From Polaromonas sp. (lineage in GTDB: Bacteria > Pseudomonadota > Gammaproteobacteria > Burkholderiales > Burkholderiaceae_C): a stretch of 64,000 nucleotides of DNA. The translations under genes were made by a program, and so were the position numbers. The notes below the pieces were generated by a model. That model did no database searches. It saw only the letters and a list, made by a program, of their open reading frames with translations, and was not told where the DNA came from. Every line of letters starts with the position of its first letter. Positions within the stretch are counted from its first letter, which is position 1. Location of the stretch: the NCBI GenBank assembly GCA_028291985.1, contig JAQGNE010000013.1, positions 1 through 64,000 on the forward strand, read 5' to 3'. Shown piece after piece: positions 42,558 to 50,682 of this stretch.

Positions 42558-42609
42558 CACTATTCATTTGATAGCTGCTACCCCTTATATTCATTGGGCT
42601 AGAGGCCTG
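42558..42609 (+). repeat. R1 dispersed repeat, copy 6 (intergenic)
   Basis: The copy reads CTATTCATTTGATAGCTGCTA, then CCCCTTATATTCATT, then GGGCTAGAGGCC, a canonical right end. It ends directly at the guaD stop codon (42610-42612), antisense to both neighbouring genes. Confidence 0.78.
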
Positions 42610-43905
42610 TCAGGCTTGAATAACGGTACTGTCGATGACACGGTCGTCACCCAGCACGATAAGGGCAAAAAGCAGCTCGTCCAGGTTGGTGGCCAAAGCG
42701 GTCTTGCGCGCCAGCAAAGGCGTCGCCTTCGGATCAAGCACCACAAAATCAGCCTCGCAGCCTGGCAGCAGATTGCCGACAACACCCTCCAGGCCCATCG
42801 CACGGGCCGCACCAGCGGTGTGCTGCCACCACAGGTTTTGCGGTGCGATGCTGACGCCCGGCTTGGTCTGGCCTTCCCGCCCCACGTAATACGCTGCCAG
42901 CATGGTGTGAAACGGGCTGAAGCTGGTGCCGCCGCCCACATCGCTGGCCAGGCCATATAAAAACCCGACACGGTCAGCGCCTGCGTAGTCGAAAAAACCG
43001 CTGCCCAAAAACAGGTTGCTGGTCGGGCTGACAGCCGCTGCTGCGCCGGTGGCACGCATCACGGCGCGGTCATCATCGTCAAAATGAATGCAGTGCGCAT
43101 ACACCGCACGTTGCCGCAACAGGCCAAATTTTTCGTACACGCTCAGATAGCTTCGCGCGTCAGGGTACAAGCTTTTGACCCAGGCGATTTCGTCCCTGTT
43201 TTCCGCCACATGTGACTGGATCCACACATCCGGAAAGCGGGCAGCTAACTCGCCCGACCCTTGCAGCTGCGCGGCGCTGCAACTCGGCACGAAGCGCGGC
43301 GTGATCGCGTAACCCAGCCGGTCAAGGCCGTGCCATTTCCTGATCAGCAATTCGGTTTCGACCAGGCTTTGTTCCAGTTCGTCACGCACACCGTCCGGCG
43401 CGTTCTGGTCCATCAGTACCTTGCCGGCCACCATGCGCAGGTTACGCCGCTGCGCCTCCCCCAGCAGTGCATCGACAGAGCCTGCATGCGAGCTGGCAAA
43501 GGCCAGCGCCGTGGTGACGCCGTTTCGCAAAAGCTCTGCTATGAAAAAAGAAGCTGCTTCCGCAGCGTATGCGGAAACTGCAAAGCGCTTTTCGTGGGGA
43601 AAGGTATAGGTTTCAAGCCAGGGCAGCAGGCCGTCGGCGGGTGAGCCGATGACGTCAAGCTGCGGGTAATGGATGTGCATGTCCACAAAGCCCGGCGCGA
43701 TGATGCGCCCTGGCAGGTGCTCGATGGCAACGCCGATATAGCGACCAGCAAGCTGCTGGTAGCTGCCAATGGCCTTGACGACACGGCGCCCGCTGGCGTC
43801 TGCGTCCGTTACCAGCAGCCCATCCTCTTCGTACAGCGCTGCGCCGGGGCTGCCGGGTGCTTCCGGCTCAGCAAAATACAACAGGGATGCGCGGTAGGCT
43901 TTCAT
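42610..43905 (-). CDS. guaD: Guanine deaminase
   Basis: The 431-residue amidohydrolase deaminates guanine to xanthine. Metal ligands appear as VDMHIHYPQLD, QSHVAENRDEI, YAHCIHFDDDD and SDVGGGTSFS. It belongs functionally with the xanthine dehydrogenase and purine transporter genes 4-14 kb to the right. It is transcribed toward dcd. Codons near 43536-43566 (AEAASFF) are AT-rich and faintly R1-like, but without a change in protein length. Confidence 0.94.
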   Translation of the reverse strand: MKAYRASLLYFAEPEAPGSPGAALYEEDGLLVTDADASGRRVVKAIGSYQQLAGRYIGVAIEHLPGRIIAPGFVDMHIHYPQLDVIGSPADGLLPWLETYTFPHEKRFAVSAYAAEAASFFIAELLRNGVTTALAFASSHAGSVDALLGEAQRRNLRMVAGKVLMDQNAPDGVRDELEQSLVETELLIRKWHGLDRLGYAITPRFVPSCSAAQLQGSGELAARFPDVWIQSHVAENRDEIAWVKSLYPDARSYLSVYEKFGLLRQRAVYAHCIHFDDDDRAVMRATGAAAAVSPTSNLFLGSGFFDYAGADRVGFLYGLASDVGGGTSFSPFHTMLAAYYVGREGQTKPGVSIAPQNLWWQHTAGAARAMGLEGVVGNLLPGCEADFVVLDPKATPLLARKTALATNLDELLFALIVLGDDRVIDSTVIQA

Positions 43906-43972
43906 GCCTTCAGCTTAACCGGCACACAACAGGCTGGCATACGCCGGTACCGATAAACGCTATGTGCAGCCC

Positions 43973-44359
43973 TCACCGGCTCAGCGTGCAGCTGTCGCCC
44001 ACCGATTCGCGCCACACCCGGACTTTGGACAGACCCGGCAGATCGCCCGACAGCTGTTGCCAGATGAAGCCGCACAGGTTTTCAAGCGTTGCCGCTCCCA
44101 GGCCCGCAACTTCATCCAGTAAATGGTGGTCAAGCTGGGAACGTACCCGTTCAGCGGCTTGCCGCACATGGCCCAGGTCCATCACCATGCCGGTCTTCGC
44201 GTTCGGCATACCGCTTACGCTGACTTCCGCATGGTAGGTATGCCCGTGTACACGGCGGCTGCCCGCCGCTTCGATGTCGCGCTGCAGTGTGTGCGCTGCA
44301 TCAAAGAAAAACCGCTGGCTGATCTCATAGGTCATGGCGTGGTTCGCGGCGTGGCTCAT
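43973..44359 (-). CDS. queD: 6-carboxytetrahydropterin synthase-like QueD lacking the usual catalytic Cys
   Basis: The 128-residue PTPS-fold protein starts at ATG 44359, overlapping the queE stop (ATGA). Zinc ligands are His23 (DAAH), His38 and His40 (VHGHTYH), and LDHHLLDE holds the Asp-His pair. At the position of the E. coli catalytic Cys, four residues before HGH, there is Ser34 (GSRRVHGH). The gene order queE-queD indicates the queuosine precursor pathway. The replacement may be typical of this subgroup or may mark altered chemistry. Confidence 0.85.
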   Translation of the reverse strand: MSHAANHAMTYEISQRFFFDAAHTLQRDIEAAGSRRVHGHTYHAEVSVSGMPNAKTGMVMDLGHVRQAAERVRSQLDHHLLDEVAGLGAATLENLCGFIWQQLSGDLPGLSKVRVWRESVGDSCTLSR

Positions 44360-44988
44360 CGAATACCTGTCAGCTTGTGGGTTTGCAGGCTCAGGCGCCA
44401 GGCTGGTCGCTGCAGGCACAGCGCTATGCAGCGCTGGGTGTTCTCGGCCTGCAGGATGTTGTCCATCGGCTGCAGGTAGTGGTGCGTAAAGCGGGCGGCC
44501 TCCAGTTCGTCCAGGTTCAGGCCCATCTGCGGCCACACCACCTTGAGTTCATGCCCCTCGCGCTGCACCCAGGGCGCACCCGCCTTGGGGCTGACGCATA
44601 TCCAGTCAATACCCGGCGGCGCCGCGAGGCTGCCATTGGTTTCAACCGCGATCTGAAAACCCAGCGCATGCAGGGCTTCCACCAGCGCATCATCGACCTG
44701 CAGCAACGGCTCGCCGCCCGTCAACACGACGAACCGGTGTGCGTGACCAGCGCCCGGCCATTGCGCAGCGATGGCTTCAGCCAGCGCCCCGGCGCTGAAT
44801 TTTCCGCCCTGCGTGCCATCGGTACCGACGAAATCGGTGTCGCAGAACTGGCAGATGGCGTTGGCCCGGTCGCTCTCGCGGCCCGACCACAGGTTGCAGC
44901 CGGCAAAGCGGCAGAACACCGCCGGCCTGCCGGCGTTTGCACCTTCGCCTTGCAGGGTATAGAAAATTTCCTTGACCTGATAGCTCAT
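44356..44988 (-). CDS. queE: 7-carboxy-7-deazaguanine synthase
   Basis: The 210-residue radical SAM enzyme makes the 7-deazaguanine core of queuosine from carboxytetrahydropterin. It starts at ATG 44988 (MSYQVKEIFYTLQGEGANAG). The cluster cysteines have the QueE spacing (FCRFAGC, then ICQFCDTDF, with a long insert between the first and second). LTGGEPLLQ and AVETNGS are also conserved. The C-terminus has LQPMDN. It is co-translated with queD downstream. Confidence 0.94.
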   Translation of the reverse strand: MSYQVKEIFYTLQGEGANAGRPAVFCRFAGCNLWSGRESDRANAICQFCDTDFVGTDGTQGGKFSAGALAEAIAAQWPGAGHAHRFVVLTGGEPLLQVDDALVEALHALGFQIAVETNGSLAAPPGIDWICVSPKAGAPWVQREGHELKVVWPQMGLNLDELEAARFTHHYLQPMDNILQAENTQRCIALCLQRPAWRLSLQTHKLTGIR

Positions 44989-45114
44989 GACGCGCGCCAT
45001 AAGAGGCAATTTCGCGCATTCAGGCGGCCGGGTTTAAAGCTAGCGGCGCACACGGTAAAAACACAACCGGTGGCCACGAGGTTTTTGTACATGGTAGTCC
45101 TCTACATGGCCCCC

Positions 45115-45165
45115 AAAATAAAAAGAGCCGCCGTGCGGAGGCGGCACGGCGACAGGCTTTATTTT
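45115..45165 (-). terminator. Terminator of the decayed beta-propeller gene
   Basis: On the minus strand GCCGTGC (45150-45144) pairs with GCACGGC (45136-45130) around a 7-base loop. GGCTCTTTTTATTTT follows. It lies about 60 bp after the end of the pseudogene and upstream of queE. It has survived although the gene has decayed. Confidence 0.75.
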
Positions 45166-45223
45166 ACGCGGCGGGCTGATGGCTTGCAGCGCCTCCGCTC
45201 ACTCACGCCGAAGCGTCAGTGCG

Positions 45224-46040
45224 TCATCTTCCCGCGGATGGGGGCCGGGCGGCCGGCAACTTGAGCGAGCGCCCGGTATTGAGCAGCCGATCGCCCTCGA
45301 CACGAAGGATGGAAATGTCCTGGGCAATGAAGTTGCCGGCGTCCTGGTACCCGCTGTCCTGGCTGAAAACCGCACCTTCAGGCGGTCCCCGCACAACTTC
45401 TGCGCCACGCGTGACTTTTTTGCCGTTTATTTTTTAGCGGCACGACAGCGGGTTGCGGCGGTAGAACGCTGCCGTGGTGGCCGAGTTGCTAGCCTTGAGT
45501 AGCACCGCCACGGCCATTTTTCCATCCCGGCTGATGGCCAGCCCTTCAGGAGCATCGCCCACGACCACCTTGTCGATCACGCGCGGCGGGTTGGCCTCGA
45601 TATCGATCCCGCTGACGGTATCGGTATGTCCGTCGGCAGCGCCCGAGCTGCCGTTGTCTGCGGTCAGGGCCAGTTTGCCCTCAGGCGTCACGTCCACCTT
45701 GTAGGGCCGCAGGCGGCAGGCACATCCAGCTTGCTGTAGGTGACCTTTTCGCTATCGTTTCGTCGGGCGTAATGGCCAAGTTTACGGGCGGCCGGCGATC
45801 GTGTTGGGCAGCGGTAGATTCACGATGATGCGCGCCAACGGCGGGTCAGTCCGATGTCGACGATCGACAGCGTATCGCGCCCCGGGGCGCTCAAAACAAT
45901 CTGCCGGTAGCGTCCCAAGACTGTTTTTTGTCATTGGCAACAATCATCAGCTCACGCTTGCCGGAGGGCACGGGCGGGCTGGCGCAACTGGCGAGGGTGA
46001 TGGCAGCAATGGCGGCAACCGTGGAGAGTCAAAAGCTCAT
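45224..46040 (-). pseudogene. Decayed YncE-like beta-propeller lipoprotein gene
   Basis: Reading the minus strand from 46040, MSF is followed by a TGA, then a lipoprotein-like signal (ITLASCASPPVPS). Fragments in changing frames follow: VLSAPGRDTLSIVDIG, LARIIVNLPLPNTIAG, VNLAITPDET, YKVDVTPEGKLALTADNG, VIDKVVVGDAPEGLAISRDG, and after another shift GKKVTRGAEVV with NFIAQDISILRVEGD. All belong to the 40-residue propeller repeat family in correct order. Compared with the roughly 400-residue relatives, a large internal part is missing after ITPDET. At least one stop, several frameshifts and a deletion show it is dead. Confidence 0.82.
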
Positions 46041-46152
46041 GGAATCTGACTTATGCGTCCGCGCCCAGGCTGAAGGCCGGGTACCGGTCGGGGACCTTGC
46101 CTTGGTATGCAGCCGATGGAACCCGGTCCCGAGAGCTTTTCACTACAGGGGG

Positions 46153-47205
46153 CTAGGCAGGCGAGGCAAACGCGTCAAAGCATCCCTGCAGATGGTCAAG
46201 GTGGCGGCGTCTGGCTGCATCATCGATAAAACTGGCCTCAAAGCTGTTGCGCGCCAGCCGGTAAGCCTGCTCGGTATCCAGGCCGATGGCGGCGAAAGTC
46301 TGCAGGAAGTTGTCGTTCATGTAACCGCCAAAGTAGGCCGGGTCATCCGAGTTGACGGTCGCGGCAATGCCGGCATCCAGCAGTTTGCCCAGGTTATGAC
46401 TGGCCAGGTCTGGAAAGACGCACAGCTTCAGGTTGGACAACGGACAGACCGTCAACGCGATCTGGTCCCGCGCCAGCCGCTCCATCAGCAAGCGGTCCTT
46501 GACCGATTGCACGCCGTGATCGATACGCTCGACTTTCAGCACGTCCAGTGCCGTCCAGACATAGGCGGGCGGTCCTTCTTCACCGGCATGCGCGACCAGC
46601 CGAAAGCCAAGCTCACGGCAACGCGCAAACACTTTCGCAAACTTTTCTGGCGGATTGCCCACCTCACCCGAGTCCAGGCCGATACCCGTGATCCTGTCGC
46701 GCCAGGGCATGGCCTGCTCAAGGGTCTCGAAGGCCTCCTGCTCGCTCAGGTGGCGCAAGAAACACATGATCAGCAAGGCGCTGATGCCATACCGCTTTTG
46801 GGCGTCAACACAGGCACGGTGCAGGCCGTCGATGACTGTTTCCATGCTGATGCCGCGCGCCGTATGAGTTTGCGGGTCAAAGAACAGCTCGGCGTGGACC
46901 ACATGGTCAGCCGCTGCCCTGGCAAAGTAAGCCATGGCCATGTCATAAAAATCCTGCGCCTGGATGAGCACGCTGGCGCCGGCGTAGTAGATGTCCAGAA
47001 AGCTCTGCAGGTCTGTGAAGGCATACGCGGCTCGTAGCTCTTCGACTGTCCGGTAGGCAATTTCCATGCGGTTGCGTTCTGCCAGCGCAAAAATCAGCTC
47101 CGGCTCCAGTGAACCTTCAATATGGATATGCAGCTCGGCCTTCGGCATCTGGCTGAGCAGCTGCGGCAACCGGCCAGTGGCAATCGGTTTAACGGCAAAG
47201 GTCAT
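46153..47205 (-). CDS. Adenine/adenosine deaminase (adenine deaminase subfamily)
   Basis: The start ATG 47205 (MTFAVKPIATGRLPQ) gives 350 residues. Metal and catalytic motifs are KAELHIHIEGSLEPEL, VAHAGEEGPP with the catalytic Glu, RIDHGVQ and NSDDPAYFGGY. The last motif and HIHIEGSLEP are closer to the adenine-deaminating (Aah1-like) branch than to classical adenosine deaminase. This would feed hypoxanthine to the nearby xanthine dehydrogenase. It follows the purine transporter lipoprotein gene, separated by a terminator. Confidence 0.88.
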   Translation of the reverse strand: MTFAVKPIATGRLPQLLSQMPKAELHIHIEGSLEPELIFALAERNRMEIAYRTVEELRAAYAFTDLQSFLDIYYAGASVLIQAQDFYDMAMAYFARAAADHVVHAELFFDPQTHTARGISMETVIDGLHRACVDAQKRYGISALLIMCFLRHLSEQEAFETLEQAMPWRDRITGIGLDSGEVGNPPEKFAKVFARCRELGFRLVAHAGEEGPPAYVWTALDVLKVERIDHGVQSVKDRLLMERLARDQIALTVCPLSNLKLCVFPDLASHNLGKLLDAGIAATVNSDDPAYFGGYMNDNFLQTFAAIGLDTEQAYRLARNSFEASFIDDAARRRHLDHLQGCFDAFASPA

Positions 47206-47227
47206 GTGCGCTCCATCATGGCGGAAA

Positions 47228-47263
47228 CAAAAAAGCTGCCAGCAACGCGTGTCGCTGGCAGCT
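47228..47263 (-). terminator. Rho-independent terminator after the BMP lipoprotein gene
   Basis: On the minus strand AGCTGCCAGC (47263-47254) pairs perfectly with GCTGGCAGCT (47243-47234). TTTTTTGTTT follows. It lies between the transporter lipoprotein stop (47297) and the deaminase start (47205), so it would end or attenuate the transporter operon before the deaminase gene. Confidence 0.88.
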
Positions 47264-47296
47264 GACGGGGCGGGCACTACCCGCCAAAGCTGCGGG

Positions 47297-48457
47297 TCAG
47301 TTGCCAGGCACCCTGCCTTCAACGCCTTTGACGTAGGTCTTCAGGCTTCCCAGAAATTTATCATCGGCCACCGTATCCTTCGCAACCAGCTCCTTGCCGG
47401 TGTTGTCCATGATGGGGCCCTTCCAGATGGAAAAACTGCCGTCCTTCAGGCCGGCCTTGACCTCGTCAACCCGTTTTTTGGTTTCTTCAGGCACATCGGC
47501 GGCCACGGAAATCATATCGATAGCGCCTTCTTTCACGCCCCACCAGGCACCCGTGCCGCCGGTCCATTTGCCTTCCAGCGCTTCACCGACTGCCTTGACA
47601 TAGTAGGGTCCCCAGTTAATCACCGCCGAGCCGAGGTGGGCTTTCGGGCCGTAAGCCGTCATGTCGGAATCCCAGCCGAAAGCGCGCTTGCCCATTTTCT
47701 CGGCGGTCTGCAGCACAGCCGACGAGTCGGTGTTCTGGAACAGCACATCCGCGCCGCCGTTGATCAATGCCGTTGCCGCTTCGGTTTCCTTGGGCGGGTT
47801 GAACCATTCGTTGACCCACACCACCTTGGTCTTGACGTTCGGATTGACCGACTGCGCGCCCAGCGTGAAGCTGTTGATGTTGCGCACCACTTCTGGAATC
47901 GGCACGGAGCCAACCACACCCAGTGTGCCGCTCTTGCTCATCTTGCCGGCAATCACACCAGCCATGTAGGCGCCTTCATAGGTGCGGCTGTCGTAGGTGC
48001 GCAGGTTAGCGGCGGTTTTATAGCCGGTCGCATGCTCGAATTTGACATCCTTCAAGTCAGCAGCCGCCTTGAGCATGGGCTCCATATAGCCAAAAGTGGT
48101 GCCAAAAATCATGGTGGCGCCCTGGCTGGCCATGTCGCGGATCACGCGCTCGGCGTCGGCCGACTCGGGGACCTTCTCGACAAAGCTGGTGACAACCTTG
48201 TCGCCGTAGGCTTTTTCGACTTCCTTGCGGCCGTTGTCATGCGAGAAGGTCCAACCGCCGTCACCGACGGGCCCTATATAGGCAAACGCCACCTTCAGCG
48301 GTGCAGGCTTGGCAGGCGCTGCGGCGGCAGCTGGCGCGGGCGCCGGCGCAGGTGCGGGCGTCGCCACTTCGGTTTTGCTGCAGCCGACAAGTGCGGCGCC
48401 TGCTACCGCGGTAAGGGCCGCCAGCTTCAAAAGGGAACGTTTATGCAGATCAGTCAT
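47297..48457 (-). CDS. BMP-family purine/nucleoside ABC transporter substrate-binding lipoprotein
   Basis: The start ATG 48457 (MTDLHKRSLLK) gives 386 residues. The signal ends in ALVGCSK (lipobox), followed by an Ala/Pro linker. The BMP/PnrA domain follows: KVAFAYIGPVGDGGWTFSHDNG, GATMIFGTTFGYMEP, YEGAYMAGVIAGKMS and GWDSDM. Such proteins bind nucleosides or purine bases in the periplasm. It is the last gene of an operon with two permeases and a double ATPase. Confidence 0.92.
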   Translation of the reverse strand: MTDLHKRSLLKLAALTAVAGAALVGCSKTEVATPAPAPAPAPAAAAAPAKPAPLKVAFAYIGPVGDGGWTFSHDNGRKEVEKAYGDKVVTSFVEKVPESADAERVIRDMASQGATMIFGTTFGYMEPMLKAAADLKDVKFEHATGYKTAANLRTYDSRTYEGAYMAGVIAGKMSKSGTLGVVGSVPIPEVVRNINSFTLGAQSVNPNVKTKVVWVNEWFNPPKETEAATALINGGADVLFQNTDSSAVLQTAEKMGKRAFGWDSDMTAYGPKAHLGSAVINWGPYYVKAVGEALEGKWTGGTGAWWGVKEGAIDMISVAADVPEETKKRVDEVKAGLKDGSFSIWKGPIMDNTGKELVAKDTVADDKFLGSLKTYVKGVEGRVPGN

Positions 48458-48556
48458 GTCATTTCGCTTTCGTTGTAAAAACCAGGTACGGGCCACAAGC
48501 CGTCAGGTTGCAGACACGGCCCGCCGCCGAAAAAATCGATTATGCAGCCCGACGCC

Positions 48557-49477
48557 TCAGGAGCCCGGGTAGAAAGGCTTGCCGATCGAGCTGGGCATGT
48601 TCACGCGAATCCACAACGGATTGCGCGATATCAGCACCAGCACAGCAATGGTGGCCAGGTACGGCAGCATGCTCAGAAACTGGATCGGAATATCGACGCC
48701 GGCGCTCTGCAGCTGAAACTGCAGCATCGTGACGCCGCCAAACAGATAGGCACCGAGCAAAACCCGTGCCGGTCGCCAGGTGGCAAAGGTGGTCAACGCC
48801 AGGGCAATCCAGCCGCGGCCGGCAATCATGCCTTCGACCCAGAGCGGCGTGTACACCACAGACACATAGGCCCCTGCCAGGCCGCACAGGGCGCCGCCCG
48901 CCACCACGGCAGCCAGCCTTATGCGGCGCACCGGATAGCCGAGGGCATGGGCCGATTCGGGGCTTTCACCTACCGAGCGCAGCACCAGGCCGGCACGGGT
49001 ACGGTACAGGAACCAGATCAGACCGGCCGCGATGGCCATGCCGGCATAAACCAGCGGATGCTGGCGAAACAGCGCAATGCCCACGAACGGGATGTCTGCC
49101 AGAAACGGCAGGCGCAATTGCGCCTGTTCGGGCAGCTTTTCCTGCACATAGCCGATGCCCACAAAGGCTGAAAACCCGGCCCCGAACAGGCTGAGCGCCA
49201 GCCCGGTGGCGTACTGGTTGGTGTTCATCCAGATGACCAGCAGCCCGAACACTGCTGACAGCGCGGCGCCGGCAGCCATGCCGGCGGCAAAGCCCAGCCA
49301 GCTGTTGCCGGTGTGCACCACGGCGGCGAAGCCGGCAATGGCTGCGCACAGCATGAGGCCTTCTGCACCTAGGTTGACAATGCCTGCCTTTTCATTGATC
49401 AGCAAACCCAGCGCGGCAAGGGCCAGTATGGTGCCGGCGCTTAACGTGGCAGCGATCAGCAGCGCAGCAGCATCCAT
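48557..49477 (-). CDS. ABC transporter permease (purine/nucleoside, second permease)
   Basis: The 306-residue inner-membrane protein starts at ATG 49477 (MDAAALLIAATLSAG), overlapping the stop of the other permease by ATGA. It has eight or more hydrophobic segments and the family motif INEKAGIVNLGAEGLML. GLALSLFGAGFSAFVG and AGRGWIALALTTFATWRP are also typical of BPD_transp_2 permeases in BMP systems. A longer open frame upstream is only the overlap with the neighbour. It pairs with the permease at 49477-50586. Confidence 0.92.
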   Translation of the reverse strand: MDAAALLIAATLSAGTILALAALGLLINEKAGIVNLGAEGLMLCAAIAGFAAVVHTGNSWLGFAAGMAAGAALSAVFGLLVIWMNTNQYATGLALSLFGAGFSAFVGIGYVQEKLPEQAQLRLPFLADIPFVGIALFRQHPLVYAGMAIAAGLIWFLYRTRAGLVLRSVGESPESAHALGYPVRRIRLAAVVAGGALCGLAGAYVSVVYTPLWVEGMIAGRGWIALALTTFATWRPARVLLGAYLFGGVTMLQFQLQSAGVDIPIQFLSMLPYLATIAVLVLISRNPLWIRVNMPSSIGKPFYPGS

Positions 49478-50586
49478 CAGCGGGCTCCCTTCACGGCCAC
49501 CGCGGGCGGCGGGGCTGCAGTCGAGCCCAGTGGATTGAAGAACCTGATGCGGTAGGCCATCAGGGTGTCGCAGGCCAGCAGGTTGAACAGCAGCAGCCCC
49601 TGGAAAACGCCTGTCAATGATTTGGGCAGACCCAGACGCGATTGCGCCAGCTCGCCGCCTATGTAGAACATGCTCATGAGAATTGCCGAAAACACCACCC
49701 CGACCGGATGCAGCCGCCCGACAAAGGCCACGATGATGGCTGCAAACCCATAGCCAGCCGGCACATAGGGCGTGAGCTGGCCAATGGGTCCGGCCACCTC
49801 CAGCGCGCCAGCAAGCCCTGCCGCCCCGCCCGACACCAGCAACGCCACCCACAGCGCCCGGCGTGACGAAAAACCGGCATATCGGGCGGCGGCCGGTGCC
49901 AGCCCGCTGACTTCCTGCCGGAAGCCGGCGAAAGTACGAAACATGAACATCCACAGGCCTGCGGCCCCCACCAGCGCCAGCACGATGCCGATGTTGACGC
50001 GCGAGCCCTGCATCAGCCGCGGGATTTGCGTGACCGCCTCAAACGTCTTGGTCTGCGGAAAGTTGTAGCCGTTAGGGTCTTTCCAGGGTCCAAACACCAG
50101 ATAGCCCAGCAGCATGTCTGCCACGTAGACCAGCATCAGGCTGACCAGAATCTCATTGGCGTTGAAGCGGTCGCGCAGCAGGGCAGTGATGCCGCTCCAC
50201 AGCATGCCGCCCGCCACGCCGGCGAGCAATATCAGCGGCACGATCCAGGGCCCTGTGGTTTTGCTGGCCAGCAGCGCAACCCCGCCGGCGGCAATGGCGC
50301 CCATGACAAACTGGCCTTCGGCGCCGATGTTCCAGACGTTGGAGCGGAAACACACCGACAGGCCCAGCGCAATAATGAGCAGCGGCGTTGCCTTCACCAT
50401 GAGCTCGCCAATCGCGTACGGCGACTTGAGCGGCTCCCAGAAAAACACCTGCAGGCCCCTGACCGGGTCTTTTCCCAGTGCCACAAAAAGCAGCACGCCC
50501 AGCACCACCGTGACCAGCAGCGCCAGCACGGGGGATGCATAAGTCCAGAACCGGGAGGCCTCAGGCCTTGCTTGTAGCTTGATCAT
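49477..50586 (-). CDS. ABC transporter permease (purine/nucleoside, first permease)
   Basis: The 369-residue protein starts at ATG 50586 (MIKLQARPEASRFW). It has about nine hydrophobic segments and the BMP-system permease motifs VCFRSNVWNIGAEGQFVMG, NEILVSLMLVYVADMLLGYL and GYGFAAIIVAFVGRLHPVGV. Together with the other permease it forms the membrane channel. The Ala/Pro-rich C-terminus is probably cytoplasmic. The ATPase gene lies about 100 bp upstream on the same strand. Confidence 0.92.
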   Translation of the reverse strand: MIKLQARPEASRFWTYASPVLALLVTVVLGVLLFVALGKDPVRGLQVFFWEPLKSPYAIGELMVKATPLLIIALGLSVCFRSNVWNIGAEGQFVMGAIAAGGVALLASKTTGPWIVPLILLAGVAGGMLWSGITALLRDRFNANEILVSLMLVYVADMLLGYLVFGPWKDPNGYNFPQTKTFEAVTQIPRLMQGSRVNIGIVLALVGAAGLWMFMFRTFAGFRQEVSGLAPAAARYAGFSSRRALWVALLVSGGAAGLAGALEVAGPIGQLTPYVPAGYGFAAIIVAFVGRLHPVGVVFSAILMSMFYIGGELAQSRLGLPKSLTGVFQGLLLFNLLACDTLMAYRIRFFNPLGSTAAPPPAVAVKGAR

Positions 50587-50682
50587 GTCGAGGCTGCCAG
50601 GGCGTGCAGGGGGTTGGCAGCGCCAGGGCGCAGCCCTGCAACGTGCCCGAAAGGCCCGCATGCCAAGGCTATACAGGTCTTG

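Noticed and set aside
43529-43566. Possible further R1 copy inside guaD (GCTATGAAAAAAGAAGCTGC)
   Set aside because: Only the left part matches, the GGGCTAGAGGCC end is missing, and GuaD has the usual length there.
45928-48478. Long plus-strand frames opposite the deaminase and the BMP lipoprotein genes
   Set aside because: Both are antisense to genes with complete motifs; composition is that of complementary high-GC DNA and no motif is visible.
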